Assembly: GCF_002836355.1 (NCBI RefSeq)
Contig: NZ_PJCA01000030.1
Coordinates: 1-64,000, forward strand
DNA: 64,000 nt
DNA from: Moritella sp. Urea-trap-13
GTDB lineage: Bacteria; Pseudomonadota; Gammaproteobacteria; Enterobacterales; Moritellaceae
Reading direction: 5' to 3'
How positions within the stretch are numbered: position 1 is the stretch's first letter; the number at the start of each line of letters is the position of its first letter. The notes beneath the pieces are model-generated. The model was given only the letters and a program-made list of their open reading frames with translations. It was not told where the DNA came from and made no database searches. The position numbers and the translations under genes were made by a program. Shown here in pieces: positions 9,533 through 19,400 of this stretch.

Positions 9533-10954
9533 CTACAGCTTGCTAATATCGATAGCTTGCCATTTTGGGAAGTGTTTGCGCACTAACGCATTCAACTCAA
9601 CTTCAAACCCACTAAACTCATGTGAGTGAGTGCTTCCTTTGGTATCTAGGACTTGCTCAATCATGCCCGCACCAACAGTTACATTGGTTAAACGATCAAT
9701 CACAATAAAGCTACCCGTGTCAGCAACGTCTTGATAGTTGTCAGCTGGAACGGCTTCAGTTAATGTTAACTCACATAGACCGATTTCATTCAATGCCAGT
9801 TCTGTGGCCGCCGATTCTTCCAGCGTATTCACATCAACCTTATTGCGGATCGCTGTAAATTGTCCCGTGGTCTGCTTACTCGCTAATTTGATATCGTATT
9901 GACGACCAATTTCAAGTGCTTGATCTGACATCCATACCACATTGGCCACAAGTGAATCAGAGATAATTGGTTGCTGTGCAGCCGAAACCAAAATATCACC
10001 ACGGCTCACATCAATTTCATCAGTAAGGGTTAACGTAATTGCTTGGTCTTGATGTGCTGACGCAAGTTCACCATCAAAAGTAACAATCGATTTAACCGTA
10101 CTTGATTTACCTGATGGTAATACCACAACTTCATCACCGACACTGATTTGGCCTGCAGCGATAGTACCAGCAAAACCACGAAAATCGAGATTAGGACGAT
10201 TGACGTATTGCACTGGTAATCGGAACGGTTTATCAAGTGTCTCATCTGATGTATCAACCGCTTCTAAACACTCTAATAATGTACGACCATTAAACCAAGG
10301 CGTGAGTGTCGAACGATCAACAACGTTATCACCGAGTAATGCCGACAATGGCGTAAATTCGATAGTGATATCATTTAATTTTTCAGTGAAACCTAAGTAT
10401 TCTTCTTTGATCTCTTCAAAACGTTGCTCAGAGAAATCAACAAGATCCATCTTATTAATAGCGACAACAAAATGTTTAATACCCAGTAGTGAGGCGATAT
10501 AAGAATGACGTTTGGTTTGAGTTAACACCCCTTTACGTGCATCAATCAAGATCACTGCGAGATCACACGTTGAAGCACCAGTCGCCATATTACGCGTATA
10601 CTCTTCATGTCCTGGCGTATCGGCAATAATAAATTTACGTGTTGCGGTCGAGAAATAACGATATGCCACATCAATGGTAATACCTTGCTCACGTTCGGCA
10701 GCAAGACCATCAACTAATAACGCTAAATCAATCGCTTCGCCAGTTGTGCCTGACTTTTGGCTATCAACATGTAGCGCCGCTAATTGATCTTCATAGATCT
10801 GGTGTGAGTCATGTAATAAACGACCAATAAGGCTACTTTTACCATCATCAACACTACCGCACGTTAAAAAACGCAATAGGCTTTTGTGTTGTTGCTGCTG
10901 TAAGTAGGTTTCGATATCTGTTTGTGCTAATTCATTTGCTATTTGACTGTTCAT
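9533..10954 (-). CDS. cysN: Sulfate adenylyltransferase subunit 1 (GTPase) CysN
   Basis: GTPase subunit of ATP sulfurylase; GTP hydrolysis drives formation of adenylylsulfate by CysD. G1 motif GSVDDGKS (residues 33-40), G3 DTPGHEEY (about 112) and G4 NKMD (about 168) are intact, followed by EF-Tu-like beta-barrel domains. Length 473 aa is typical for the separate CysN; there is no fused CysC domain, which is encoded two genes downstream. The ribosome site TAGGAG is good, and only 15 bp separate it from cysD. Confidence 0.96.
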   Translation of the reverse strand: MNSQIANELAQTDIETYLQQQQHKSLLRFLTCGSVDDGKSSLIGRLLHDSHQIYEDQLAALHVDSQKSGTTGEAIDLALLVDGLAAEREQGITIDVAYRYFSTATRKFIIADTPGHEEYTRNMATGASTCDLAVILIDARKGVLTQTKRHSYIASLLGIKHFVVAINKMDLVDFSEQRFEEIKEEYLGFTEKLNDITIEFTPLSALLGDNVVDRSTLTPWFNGRTLLECLEAVDTSDETLDKPFRLPVQYVNRPNLDFRGFAGTIAAGQISVGDEVVVLPSGKSSTVKSIVTFDGELASAHQDQAITLTLTDEIDVSRGDILVSAAQQPIISDSLVANVVWMSDQALEIGRQYDIKLASKQTTGQFTAIRNKVDVNTLEESAATELALNEIGLCELTLTEAVPADNYQDVADTGSFIVIDRLTNVTVGAGMIEQVLDTKGSTHSHEFSGFEVELNALVRKHFPKWQAIDISKL

Positions 10955-10969
10955 CTACCCTGCTCCTAC

Positions 10970-11878
10970 CTAGAAATAACCTTGACGTTTCTTCTGCTCC
11001 ATCGAAGCTGAAGAATCGTGGTCAATCATACGTCCTTGTCGTTCACTGCTTGTAGCCAGTAACATTTCTTCAATAATCTCAGGCAATGTTAAAGCTTCAG
11101 ATTCCACAGCACCTGTTAATGGGTAACAACCGAGCGTTCTAAAACGTACCATTTTCTCTTCGATTTTCTCACCCGCTTGTAACTTCATGCGATCATCATC
11201 AACCATGATCAACGCGCCATCTCGTTCGACAACAGGGCGTTTGGCAGCAAGATAAAGTGGTACAATTTCAATTTGTTCTTGATAAATATATTGCCAAATA
11301 TCCAGTTCAGTCCAGTTTGACAATGGGAATACACGAATGCTTTCACCTTTATTCACTTGACCGTTGTAAGTACGCCATAATTCAGGACGTTGGTTTTTCG
11401 GATCCCAGCGGTGATGTTTATCGCGGAATGAATACACACGTTCTTTAGCACGTGATTTTTCTTCATCACGTCGTGCGCCACCAAATGCCGCATCAAAACC
11501 GTATTTGTCCAGCGCCTGTTTCAGACCTTGGGTTTTCATAATATCGGTATGCTTTGAGCTGCCATGATCAAATGGGCTACAACCCATCGCCAACCCTTCA
11601 GGGTTTTGGTGTACTAACAGGTCAAAACCGTATTTTTCAACAGTCTTGTCACGAAACTCGATCATTTCGCGAAACTTCCAGTTAGTATCAACATGCAATA
11701 ATGGAAATGGGATCTTACCTGGGTAAAAAGCCTTGCGTGCTAGGTGTAACATTACAGATGAGTCTTTACCGATTGAATACATCATTACCGGATTATCAAA
11801 CTCTGCAGCAACTTCCCTGATTATGTGGATACTTTCAGCTTCCAGCTGTTTAAGGTGGGTCAACCTCTGTTGATTCAT
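10970..11878 (-). CDS. cysD: Sulfate adenylyltransferase subunit 2 CysD
   Basis: Catalytic ATP sulfurylase subunit, adenylating sulfate to APS. The PP-loop [10 protein letters not shown] (residues 35-44) and the [16 protein letters not shown] segment are typical of the PAPS-reductase/CysD fold. 302 aa equals E. coli CysD. First gene of the five-gene sulfate activation operon; the promoter should lie in 11879-12053, which is A/T-rich but shows no motif I can assign to CysB with confidence. Confidence 0.97.
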   Translation of the reverse strand: MNQQRLTHLKQLEAESIHIIREVAAEFDNPVMMYSIGKDSSVMLHLARKAFYPGKIPFPLLHVDTNWKFREMIEFRDKTVEKYGFDLLVHQNPEGLAMGCSPFDHGSSKHTDIMKTQGLKQALDKYGFDAAFGGARRDEEKSRAKERVYSFRDKHHRWDPKNQRPELWRTYNGQVNKGESIRVFPLSNWTELDIWQYIYQEQIEIVPLYLAAKRPVVERDGALIMVDDDRMKLQAGEKIEEKMVRFRTLGCYPLTGAVESEALTLPEIIEEMLLATSSERQGRMIDHDSSASMEQKKRQGYF

Positions 11879-12053
11879 CTTCTACTCCATCAGACCAAAT
11901 TGGATAATTTCATATCGTTTGGATCAATATAGCCTCTTTACTTATAACCGCCAAAGAACATAAACTGATTCTTAATAACTTTTAGGAATATAGGAGGATG
12001 ACGGAATGATTATAGAAAGCTAAAAGGAATTATTGAGTGGAACAAATTCATTG

Positions 12054-13106
12054 CTAGAACAGTAGGTTATATTGTTCACTGTCATTGTCACCAGCAAGGC
12101 CGACATATAAACCAATTAAACGAATACTACGTTCTTCTTGTTTTGTCAGTGCTTGTGCATATAAATCAGTAAACAGATGCTCGTCGAGCGTGGTGATGCT
12201 TTGTTCGGCACTGGTGAGGGTAAAATCATTGAACTTCAACTTCACACCTTGCTTGGTGATGCGCATATCTGGTGATGCTTTTTGCAGCCGTTGTAACAGA
12301 GTTTGGTATAACTGCGGAAATAAAGTCATGCATTGTGCTAGCGTGACAATATCTTCAGGTAAGGTGATTTCAACCCCTACCGATTTACGATTTCGTTCAT
12401 TACAAACTGGTCGATTATCAATGCCCTGACAGCGTTCTAACAAGCTATGGCCGAGCTTACCAAAGCTCTCAATAATATCTTCAGCGGGAAATTTAAGTAC
12501 ATCCGCACAAGTATACAGACCAACGCGATTGAGTTTTTGCCAAGTCACTTTACCCACCCCAGGGATCTTATTCAAGGATAAGTCAGCAACGAAGGATTTC
12601 ACCTGTGATGGGGTGATAACGAACTGTCCATTAGGTTTATTAATATCGGATGCTACTTTAGCTAAAAACTTAACAGGAGCAACACCCGCTGACGCAGTAA
12701 GTGCTAACTCAGACTCAATGACTTTACGAATATCTTCGGCAATTAACGTCGCACTACCAGAGAATAACTTACAGTCGGTAACGTCTAAATAAGCTTCATC
12801 TAACGATAGCGGTTCGATCAAATCGGTATAACGAGAAAATATTTCATGGATCTGAGCTGAGACTTCTTTATACACCTGCATACGTGACGGTACTAATGTT
12901 AAGTCAGGACAGAGTTGCAACGCTTTATAAGAAGACATAGCAGAGCGCACCCCATATTGACGGGCTATATAGTTACACGTTGCTATCACCCCGCGACGGT
13001 CACTCATGCCACCAATCGCAATAGGAATATCTTTGTACGCTGGATTATCGCGTACTTCGACGTTAGCAAAGTACGCGTCCATGTCGATATGGATAATTTT
13101 TTTCAT
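12054..13106 (-). CDS. dinB: DNA polymerase IV DinB
   Basis: Y-family translesion polymerase, 350 aa (E. coli 351). The catalytic acids are present: Asp8 in [11 protein letters not shown], and Asp103/Glu104 in SLDEAYLD. The helix-hairpin-helix [10 protein letters not shown] follows near residue 180. The C-terminus ends in a short NLLF-type tail; a beta-clamp motif of the usual Q-L-x-L-x-F form is only loosely recognisable there (QYNLLF). Monocistronic, with a LexA-box candidate 60 bp upstream, which fits SOS control. Confidence 0.96.
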   Translation of the reverse strand: MKKIIHIDMDAYFANVEVRDNPAYKDIPIAIGGMSDRRGVIATCNYIARQYGVRSAMSSYKALQLCPDLTLVPSRMQVYKEVSAQIHEIFSRYTDLIEPLSLDEAYLDVTDCKLFSGSATLIAEDIRKVIESELALTASAGVAPVKFLAKVASDINKPNGQFVITPSQVKSFVADLSLNKIPGVGKVTWQKLNRVGLYTCADVLKFPAEDIIESFGKLGHSLLERCQGIDNRPVCNERNRKSVGVEITLPEDIVTLAQCMTLFPQLYQTLLQRLQKASPDMRITKQGVKLKFNDFTLTSAEQSITTLDEHLFTDLYAQALTKQEERSIRLIGLYVGLAGDNDSEQYNLLF

Positions 13107-13165
13107 AGCTTAACGAATCATAACCAACTAAGTTGTACAACATAAATAATACAGCACAAAAAGCA

Positions 13166-13181
13166 CTGTATAAAAGGCCAG
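13166..13181 (-). promoter_or_regulatory. LexA (SOS) box candidate upstream of dinB
   Basis: CTG-TATAAAAGGC-CAG keeps the CTG-N10-CAG core of gammaproteobacterial LexA boxes, with an A before and a T after (ACTG...CAGT). The left half (CTGTATA) matches the consensus well; the right half is less A/T-rich than ideal. It is 60 bp upstream of the dinB start codon, a normal place for an SOS operator. Confidence 0.65.
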
Positions 13182-13293
13182 TTAATTATAAATAAAATTA
13201 ATGCTAAGAACAAATAATTAAATGAAAAATAGCGGAAATAAAAGATAACACAGGAAGGATTAAACAGGGATATTGGGAGAATAAAAAGCAATC

Positions 13294-13324
13294 ACAAACA
13301 AAACAAGGTGCCAATGCACCTTGT
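13294..13324 (-). terminator. Rho-independent terminator of ompW
   Basis: Perfect 9-bp stem ACAAGGTGC / GCACCTTGT (13303-13311 and 13316-13324) with a 4-nt loop. On the minus strand it is followed by a T-rich tract (TTTGTTTGT, complement of 13294-13302). It sits 32 bp after the ompW stop codon. Confidence 0.85.
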
Positions 13325-13355
13325 ATATTTAGCTAATAGAAACTGTAAAAGCTAA

Positions 13356-14006
13356 TTAAAATACATAACCTAGGCTAACCATGTATACCAATGGATCAAG
13401 GTCTGTTTTAACCTTCTGCTCAACACCATCTGCTTTAAAAGTCACATCTGTGCTGATATCTGCATACATAACTGATGCGTTAACTAACCATTTATCGTTG
13501 ATTTTATAATCCATACCAACTTGCGCCGCTAAACCTACAGAGTTGCTCATATCTAAATCCGTCAACTTAGCTGCAGTGCCTGTATCATTAAACTCAGTGT
13601 CAAAAAATATAGTAAAGTTAACACCCGCTCCCACATAAGGACGGAATTTAGAACTTGCATCACCAAAATAGTATTGTGCTAATAGCGTTGGCGGTAAGTG
13701 TTTAACTTCAGCAATTACGCCTGTAGCGCCAAGTCCTACTTCATGAGTAAATGGCGTTGCTGCTACCAATTCAATACCAATATTATCAGTTGCCATATAA
13801 GTAAAGTTAAGACCTAACTGAGTATTGTCATTAACTTGGAATTCACCTAATGTCTCTAATACCTCACCACTTGACTCATTTGGTACAACCATCATGGCAC
13901 CTGCACGAACAATGAAATCACCTTGTTGGTGAGCAAATGCTGGGGCTGCAAGCGTTGCTGATAATAAAGAGGCGGTGATTAATCCTGATAATATTTTCTT
14001 GTTCAT
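13356..14006 (-). CDS. ompW: OmpW family outer membrane protein
   Basis: Eight-stranded outer-membrane beta-barrel of about 216 aa. The signal peptide (residues 1-25, ending APAFA) is followed by strands with the OmpW pattern, including PPTLLAQYYFGD, the FRPYVGAGVNFTIFF segment and a terminal aromatic residue (SLGYVF) as outer-membrane proteins require. The frame extends to 14021, but the ATG at 14006 has an ideal GGAGCT site. It has its own terminator and a perfect FNR box about 130 bp upstream, consistent with known oxygen-dependent control of ompW in enterobacteria. Confidence 0.93.
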   Translation of the reverse strand: MNKKILSGLITASLLSATLAAPAFAHQQGDFIVRAGAMMVVPNESSGEVLETLGEFQVNDNTQLGLNFTYMATDNIGIELVAATPFTHEVGLGATGVIAEVKHLPPTLLAQYYFGDASSKFRPYVGAGVNFTIFFDTEFNDTGTAAKLTDLDMSNSVGLAAQVGMDYKINDKWLVNASVMYADISTDVTFKADGVEQKVKTDLDPLVYMVSLGYVF

Positions 14007-14133
14007 GTAGAGCTCCATCAATGTGGTATGTTTTCATTTCAAATACAGTTTGATTACAGTTGATGTTCTTTTGCATCATTTAGTAACAAACAATTAACTT
14101 GGGTGTACTTTGCCATATACAGAAAACACTACA

Positions 14134-14147
14134 TTGATATAGATCAA
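14134..14147 (-). promoter_or_regulatory. FNR box
   Basis: TTGATATAGATCAA is a perfect match to the FNR consensus TTGAT-N4-ATCAA. It lies about 128 bp upstream of the ompW start codon and about 70 bp past the stop of the upstream channel gene, so ompW is the likely target. The distance fits activation if transcription starts roughly 85-90 bp before the ATG. Confidence 0.75.
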
Positions 14148-14175
14148 CCACTTTGTAGTTACTCACTAGTGAGTA
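14148..14175. promoter_or_regulatory. Palindrome and motif shared with nqrA upstream region
   Basis: Directly next to the FNR box, a perfect 16-bp palindrome TACTCACTAGTGAGTA occupies 14160-14175. It is preceded by CCACTTTGT (14148-14156) and three other bases. The pair CCACTTTGT + 3 nt + TACTCACTA recurs upstream of nqrA on the other strand (22785-22805). The arrangement looks like a regulator-binding site; the regulator is unknown. Confidence 0.5.
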
Positions 14176-14217
14176 CCAATTAAATGGAACTATTCTTTTA
14201 ACATTGAAAATTAAGGA

Positions 14218-15348
14218 TTAATTGTTATCTTTGTCGCGACCTTTAGAAACCTGCACTGCAGGCGAGTTAATTGCGGGTTTCAAAATGTGTCCACCTTTAA
14301 AACCTTTTACGGTACCGATTGCAGCAATAACCCAAGCACAAATAAGCGCAGAAAATAATATGATCGCAGCCCATTGAAACACAGGTAAACCAGTATGCAA
14401 CGCGAGTTGAGTCGTCCCTGTAACACAAGTACCGACGGGGAATGTAAAAGCCCACCAAGTCAGTGCGAAAGGCATTTTTCTGCGCATCGCCCGCAAAGTC
14501 AGTAACCCTGCGATACATGACCAGAATAATGCAAACCCCCAAACTGGTACCCCATATAGTATTGCCATGGTATTTAAACTGTTCGCAATCGGTTCATCAA
14601 CAACAGTCAGCGCCACCGTCCCTAAGGCGCCAATAGCGGTGATAGATTGGCCAAGCGGTCCTAATACTATCCACAATGTTGGCACGCGCGCCCCACCAGA
14701 ACTACCAGCATGGGCTAAGCGATTCCAGATCAGCGTAATAATAATCATAGCCGCGATCAAACTGACCCCAAACATCGCATAGCAGGCATATAAAAGGGTT
14801 TGCTGCAACACGATACCTTGGGCATGCGGAATAAGCATAGCGCCTATAGTTGCTGATACCATAGGTGGCACAACCGGCATTAACCAACCACCAAAAGCGG
14901 CGTGACTATTAACTTCATAATGAGTAAACAGACGAAAAGGAATGATAACCGCACTGAGTAAACCACCGAAAGTACCAATCAGCCACAAAGTCCAAGCAAT
15001 TATTAATACCGTTTCAGCGGCAAAAATATGGTTGCCCATCAATATAGTCCCACCTGCGATTGTCAGTAGCGCCATTGGCGGCGCGCCAAAGAATTGCGCC
15101 ATAACAGGATCGTTAAATTGTCGCTTAATAATCTCAGGGCGTATGATCGTCTGTATGATCTTAACCGCGAGCATTATGATTAGTAGCGTTGCAGCTAATA
15201 ACCAGACAACCAAAGCAAAGTCAGTAAGATAAATACCAATCAAAGGTAAACCTACCGCAGCATTGGCAATAATCCCAGTGCCCATGACTGAAGCAAACCA
15301 ATTAGGGCCAATCTCTTTACCAAATTTAGGTTCAGTTATAACGCTCAT
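14218..15348 (-). CDS. TehA/SLAC1 family anion channel (TDT transporter)
   Basis: Polytopic membrane protein of 376 aa with about ten hydrophobic helices. Its N-terminal GPNWFASVMGTGIIANAA, GAPPMALLTIAGG and later HAAFGGWLMPVVPP segments are typical of the tellurite-resistance/dicarboxylate transporter (TDT) family that includes TehA and plant SLAC1. The substrate cannot be told from sequence (anions such as chloride, malate or nitrite are known for relatives). The frame can start at a TTG (15360), but the ATG at 15348 follows GGAGG at a normal distance. It is a single gene between ompW and nqrM. Confidence 0.88.
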   Translation of the reverse strand: MSVITEPKFGKEIGPNWFASVMGTGIIANAAVGLPLIGIYLTDFALVVWLLAATLLIIMLAVKIIQTIIRPEIIKRQFNDPVMAQFFGAPPMALLTIAGGTILMGNHIFAAETVLIIAWTLWLIGTFGGLLSAVIIPFRLFTHYEVNSHAAFGGWLMPVVPPMVSATIGAMLIPHAQGIVLQQTLLYACYAMFGVSLIAAMIIITLIWNRLAHAGSSGGARVPTLWIVLGPLGQSITAIGALGTVALTVVDEPIANSLNTMAILYGVPVWGFALFWSCIAGLLTLRAMRRKMPFALTWWAFTFPVGTCVTGTTQLALHTGLPVFQWAAIILFSALICAWVIAAIGTVKGFKGGHILKPAINSPAVQVSKGRDKDNN

Positions 15349-15573
15349 TAGCGCCTCCAAGCATAATGCTATGATTTTTATTGATTAAACGAACTCAGGA
15401 TTATATATAAAATAACAGATAGTGAGTGCATAAATTTTATGCGGGTCAGATAACATAAATCATAGTGAATAGAATAAAGAATAGAATAAAGCGGAGGATT
15501 TACCATTGTAAAAAACGAGTATCGATCGTGTAAAAAAGTTGTACCAAGGGAGAAATAAGGTAAGGTTTAAAAA
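15349..15573. other. Promoter region of the SLAC1-type gene
   Basis: A/T-rich spacer between the channel gene and the nqrM terminator. It must hold the promoter of the channel gene, but I cannot single out a convincing -35/-10 pair or operator. Confidence 0.4.
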
Positions 15574-15605
15574 AGCTATAAAGTACAAAATTGCACTTTA
15601 TAGCT
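15568..15605 (-). terminator. Terminator of the nqr operon
   Basis: AGCTATAAAGT (15574-15584) pairs perfectly with ACTTTATAGCT (15595-15605), an 11-bp stem with a 10-nt loop. On the minus strand a TTTTTT tract follows. It lies 17 bp after the nqrM stop and closes nqrABCDEF-apbE-nqrM. Confidence 0.9.
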
Positions 15606-15621
15606 AGATGCTTGGCATAAA

Positions 15622-15846
15622 CTAGATGATACGATTTTCGTTTAACATCTTCTGTTTAGCTTCTTCTTTTGCTATTTTAGCTTTGCGTTTATCACATGGA
15701 TCTGGGCAATCACAGGCCTTTTCCATACCTAAACCACTAATACCACCACAGCTGCCTGTGATAGATTTTTTTTGCACGATATAACCGATAGACATACCAG
15801 TAATAACGAGCGCAAAAATAACAAATGTTGCAGCAAAATAAGCCAT
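15622..15846 (-). CDS. nqrM: Na+-NQR maturation protein NqrM
   Basis: Small membrane protein of 74 aa (DUF539) needed for assembly of active Na+-NQR, probably for delivery of iron to the intramembrane Cys-ligated iron centre. One N-terminal transmembrane helix (about residues 2-24) precedes four conserved cysteines, Cys33 in GSCGG and Cys45, Cys47 and Cys51 in the CDCPDPC cluster. It follows apbE by 8 bp, the normal place for this gene. Confidence 0.93.
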   Translation of the reverse strand: MAYFAATFVIFALVITGMSIGYIVQKKSITGSCGGISGLGMEKACDCPDPCDKRKAKIAKEEAKQKMLNENRII

Positions 15847-15854
15847 ATTAGCCT

Positions 15855-16865
15855 CTATTTTAAATAAGGTTCGAACTGTTTAGTATACACTTCATTATAA
15901 CCTGAATCTGACTTAGAGATCATCAATACAGCTAAACCTTGCTGCTTGGCGAACTCAAGACCGTCTTTCTCACCCATCACCATTAATGCTGTCGCTAATG
16001 CGTCAGCAGTCATTGATGAAGTATGGATAACCGTAACAGATACGAGTTTATGCTTAATCGGCTTACCGCTTATCGGGTCAATAGTATGCGCAAAACGCTC
16101 ACCATCTAACTCGTAATAATTACGATAATCACCTGATGTTGCAATCGCATTGTTACCAACGGCAATCACTTCTTGTACACTTTGATTGGCACTAGTCGGT
16201 TTCTCAACTGCAACCTGCCAATCAATGCCACGAGCATTAACACCATTAATACGCAGCTCGCCACCAACTTCAACAAGGTAGTTTTCAATACCTAAAGAAG
16301 CAAAGTAATCAGCGATAACATCAACGCCATAACCTTTCGCAATCGAAGACAAATCAACGTATAAACCATCGATGTCTTTACTTAACGTCGTCTCGGTCGC
16401 AGCTAAATGCTGAATACCAATACGTTGCTTAATCGTATCTAGTTGTTGCTGTGATGGTATTTTTTCCGGTTTATTATCCGGACCAAAACCCCACAGATTA
16501 ACTAACGGACCTACGGTTACATCTAATGCACCATTCGTCAGTTTATTCAAACGAAGAGCTTCTAGCACTACCTTTGCCGTATCAGCTGATACTTCAAAAC
16601 CAGTAACAGCCACACTTTGATTAAAGCGCGATAACTCTGAATTAGGACGATAAGTCGACATCTGGTCGTTCACTAATTCTAAACGTTTATCAATCTCGAT
16701 TTGGATATCTTGCTTATCTTGTTCAGACAGTGGGAAACCCACGACTTTCATGTGATAAGTTGTACCCATAGTAGGACCAGAAAAAAGCACTTCTTCTGTA
16801 CTTTTTTGTTCACTACAACCAAGAATGAAAATGGCTAGCCCCATCAGAGCTAGCCATCGATACAT
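15855..16865 (-). CDS. apbE: FAD:protein FMN transferase ApbE
   Basis: Transfers FMN from FAD covalently to threonines of NqrB and NqrC, so it matures the complex encoded upstream. A lipoprotein signal ends ILGC; the mature chain begins SEQKS. Family motifs include GPTMGTTYHMK, the DLSSIAKGYGVD segment and the C-terminal SVTVIHTSSMTADALATAL metal-binding region. The frame can begin at a TTG (16883), but the ATG at 16865 (336 aa) gives a compact signal peptide; neither has a clear ribosome site, so the start is uncertain. It follows nqrF closely. Confidence 0.93.
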   Translation of the reverse strand: MYRWLALMGLAIFILGCSEQKSTEEVLFSGPTMGTTYHMKVVGFPLSEQDKQDIQIEIDKRLELVNDQMSTYRPNSELSRFNQSVAVTGFEVSADTAKVVLEALRLNKLTNGALDVTVGPLVNLWGFGPDNKPEKIPSQQQLDTIKQRIGIQHLAATETTLSKDIDGLYVDLSSIAKGYGVDVIADYFASLGIENYLVEVGGELRINGVNARGIDWQVAVEKPTSANQSVQEVIAVGNNAIATSGDYRNYYELDGERFAHTIDPISGKPIKHKLVSVTVIHTSSMTADALATALMVMGEKDGLEFAKQQGLAVLMISKSDSGYNEVYTKQFEPYLK

Positions 16866-16889
16866 CGATTTGAATTGAATCAAAAAATA

Positions 16890-18110
16890 TTAGCCAAAGT
16901 CATCTAGCATGATATTTTCATCTTCAACACCAAGGTCTTTCAGCATACCGATAACAGCAGCATTCATCATTGGTGGACCACACATGTAGTACTCACAATC
17001 TTCTGGCGCTTCGTGATTTCCTAAGTAGTTCTCAAGGATCACGTTATGGATGAAGCCTGTGTAACCTTCCCAGTTATCTTCTGGTTGTGGATCACTCAGT
17101 GCAACATGCCATTCAAAGTTTTCGTTCTCTTTTGCAAGCATATCGAAATCTTCAACATAGAACATTTCACGCTTAGAACGCGCACCGTACCAGAATGAAA
17201 CCTTACGTTTTGTATCTAAACGGTTTAACTGATCGAAGATGTGTGAACGCATTGGCGCCATACCAGCACCACCACCAACAAATACCATTTCATTGTCAGT
17301 TTCTTTTGCAAAGAACTCACCAAATGGACCTGAGATAGTTACTTTGTCGCCAGCTTTTAAGCTGAAGATGTACGACGACATTTTACCTGCAGGTAAAGAC
17401 AAATCACGCGGCGGTGGCGTAGCAATACGCACGTTAAGCATAATAATACCCGCTTCTTCTGGGCAGTTAGCCATAGAGTAAGCACGGATAGTGTCTTCAT
17501 CAACTTTAGATTCAACATCAAAGAAACCAAAGTGTTTCCAGTCGCCACGGTATTCTTCAGGAATATCATAGTCTGAATATTTAACATGGTGAGCAGGCGC
17601 TTCAATTTGGATATAACCACCGGCGCGGAAAGGTACCACTTCGCCGTTTGGAATAGCCATTTTAAGCTCTTTAATGAAGGTTGCTTTGTTATCGTTAGAG
17701 ATAACTTCACATTCCCATTTTTTAACACCAAAGATTTCTTCTGGCAGCTCAATGTCCATATCAACTTTTACGCTAACTTGACATGATAAACGCTCGCCTT
17801 CACGTGCTTCACCTTTAGATATGTGGTCAAGTTCAGTCGGTAGAATATCACCACCGCCTGATTTAACTTTCACACGACATTGGCCACAAGTACCACCGCC
17901 ACCACAAGCTGAAGAAACGAAAATACCGCTTGCAGCTAGTGAACCTAGAAGTTTACCACCTGCACCAGTCACCACAGTTTTCTCTGGGTCACCGTTAATA
18001 CTAATTGTAATATCACCTTCACTTACCAATTTAGACTTAGCAAACAGAATTACTGTTACCAGGGCTAAAACGATAATTGTGAACATGACTACGCCGAGAA
18101 TGATTTCCAT
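16890..18110 (-). CDS. nqrF: Na+-NQR subunit F (NADH dehydrogenase, 2Fe-2S/FAD)
   Basis: Electron entry subunit: oxidises NADH through FAD and passes electrons to a 2Fe-2S cluster. One N-terminal membrane helix (residues 2-23) is followed by a ferredoxin domain with cluster ligands Cys69, Cys75, Cys78 and Cys110. FAD-binding RAYSMAN and the NAD-binding [12 protein letters not shown] and YMCGPPMM motifs complete the FNR-like half. 406 aa, one shorter than the Vibrio protein. Confidence 0.98.
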   Translation of the reverse strand: MEIILGVVMFTIIVLALVTVILFAKSKLVSEGDITISINGDPEKTVVTGAGGKLLGSLAASGIFVSSACGGGGTCGQCRVKVKSGGGDILPTELDHISKGEAREGERLSCQVSVKVDMDIELPEEIFGVKKWECEVISNDNKATFIKELKMAIPNGEVVPFRAGGYIQIEAPAHHVKYSDYDIPEEYRGDWKHFGFFDVESKVDEDTIRAYSMANCPEEAGIIMLNVRIATPPPRDLSLPAGKMSSYIFSLKAGDKVTISGPFGEFFAKETDNEMVFVGGGAGMAPMRSHIFDQLNRLDTKRKVSFWYGARSKREMFYVEDFDMLAKENENFEWHVALSDPQPEDNWEGYTGFIHNVILENYLGNHEAPEDCEYYMCGPPMMNAAVIGMLKDLGVEDENIMLDDFG

Positions 18111-18158
18111 CGACTTATCCTTTGCTCTTGAAACATGCTGACCGAAGCCAGCTGTTTG

Positions 18159-18767
18159 TTATAACTGAATACCAGAAAATGACATGAAACCTAGCGCCAT
18201 AAGACCTGCTGTAATAAAGGTAATACCTAAACCACGTAGACCATCTGGCACATCTGAATATTTCATTTTCTCACGAAGACCAGCCATCGCAACGATAGCT
18301 AACATCCAACCTAGACCACTACCAAAACCATATACTACTGATTCTGTGAAGTTATAGTCACGTTGTACCATGAAAGATACACCACCGAAGATTGCACAGT
18401 TAACTGTGATCAGCGGTAGGAAAATACCCAGTGCGTTATATAGAGCCGGTAAGAATTTGTCTAACACCATCTCTAAGATTTGTACTAACGCCGCAATTAC
18501 ACCAATGAACGTGATGAAACCTAGGAAGCTTAAATCAGCTTCAGGGAAACCAGCCCATGCAAGTGCACCAGGAGCAAGTACACTGCCATAGATAACTTGG
18601 TTAACAGGAATCGAAATAGTAAGTACTGCAGTTACTGCAACACCAAGACCGATCGCTGTTGTCACTTTCTTAGATACAGCAAGGAATGTACACATACCTA
18701 AGAAGAATGATAATGCTAAGTTTTCAATGAAAATAGCACGTACGAATAAACTAATATAATGTTCCAT
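18159..18767 (-). CDS. nqrE: Na+-NQR subunit E
   Basis: Integral membrane subunit, 202 aa with six hydrophobic helices. Homologous to NqrD and RnfA; together D and E form the inverted-repeat pair that holds an intramembrane iron centre. A cysteine occurs in each half (Cys26 in LGMCTF and Cys120 in TVNCAIFGG), as required for that centre. Four bases separate it from nqrD. Confidence 0.97.
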   Translation of the reverse strand: MEHYISLFVRAIFIENLALSFFLGMCTFLAVSKKVTTAIGLGVAVTAVLTISIPVNQVIYGSVLAPGALAWAGFPEADLSFLGFITFIGVIAALVQILEMVLDKFLPALYNALGIFLPLITVNCAIFGGVSFMVQRDYNFTESVVYGFGSGLGWMLAIVAMAGLREKMKYSDVPDGLRGLGITFITAGLMALGFMSFSGIQL

Positions 18768-18770
18768 CGT

Positions 18771-19400
18771 TTACCCCTTTGGCTCAACTTGCTCTGGTTT
18801 CCACGTACGTAGACCCCAAATCAATAGACCAATGATGAAGAATGCACTTGGCGGAAGTAGTAGTAGGCCATTTGACTGGTACCAACCACCGTTTTGGATA
18901 AGTGGTAAGATTTCAATACCAAACCAAGTACCTGAACCAAATATTTCACGTACTGTCGCAACAGCAAGTAAGATAGCACCGTAACCTAAACCGTTACCGA
19001 TACCGTCTAAGAAACTTGGAAGAGGTTTATTCTTCATTGCGTATGCTTCAGCACGACCCATTACGATACAGTTTGTAATGATTAGACCAACGAATACCGA
19101 AAGCTCTTTTGATAGCTGGAAGGCTACCGCTTTAAGTACTTGATCAACGACGATTACAAGTGATGCAATAATTGCCATTTGCACAATAATACGCACACTG
19201 TTCGGGATCATGTTACGTACTAACGAGATGAAGAAACTTGAGAAGGCAGTTACTACCATCACAGCGATTGTCATTACAAACGCAGTTTCCATCTTAGTTG
19301 TTACAGCTAGAGCAGAACAAACACCTAAGATTTGTAATGCAATAGGGTTGTTCGTAACAATAGGGGAAGTAACTACTTCTCTTAAGTCAGACTTAGCCAT
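18771..19400 (-). CDS. nqrD: Na+-NQR subunit D
   Basis: Integral membrane subunit, 209 aa, six hydrophobic helices, partner of NqrE. Conserved cysteines appear in LGVCSALAV and [13 protein letters not shown]. The start overlaps the end of nqrC by 8 bp, so the two are translationally coupled. Confidence 0.97.
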   Translation of the reverse strand: MAKSDLREVVTSPIVTNNPIALQILGVCSALAVTTKMETAFVMTIAVMVVTAFSSFFISLVRNMIPNSVRIIVQMAIIASLVIVVDQVLKAVAFQLSKELSVFVGLIITNCIVMGRAEAYAMKNKPLPSFLDGIGNGLGYGAILLAVATVREIFGSGTWFGIEILPLIQNGGWYQSNGLLLLPPSAFFIIGLLIWGLRTWKPEQVEPKG

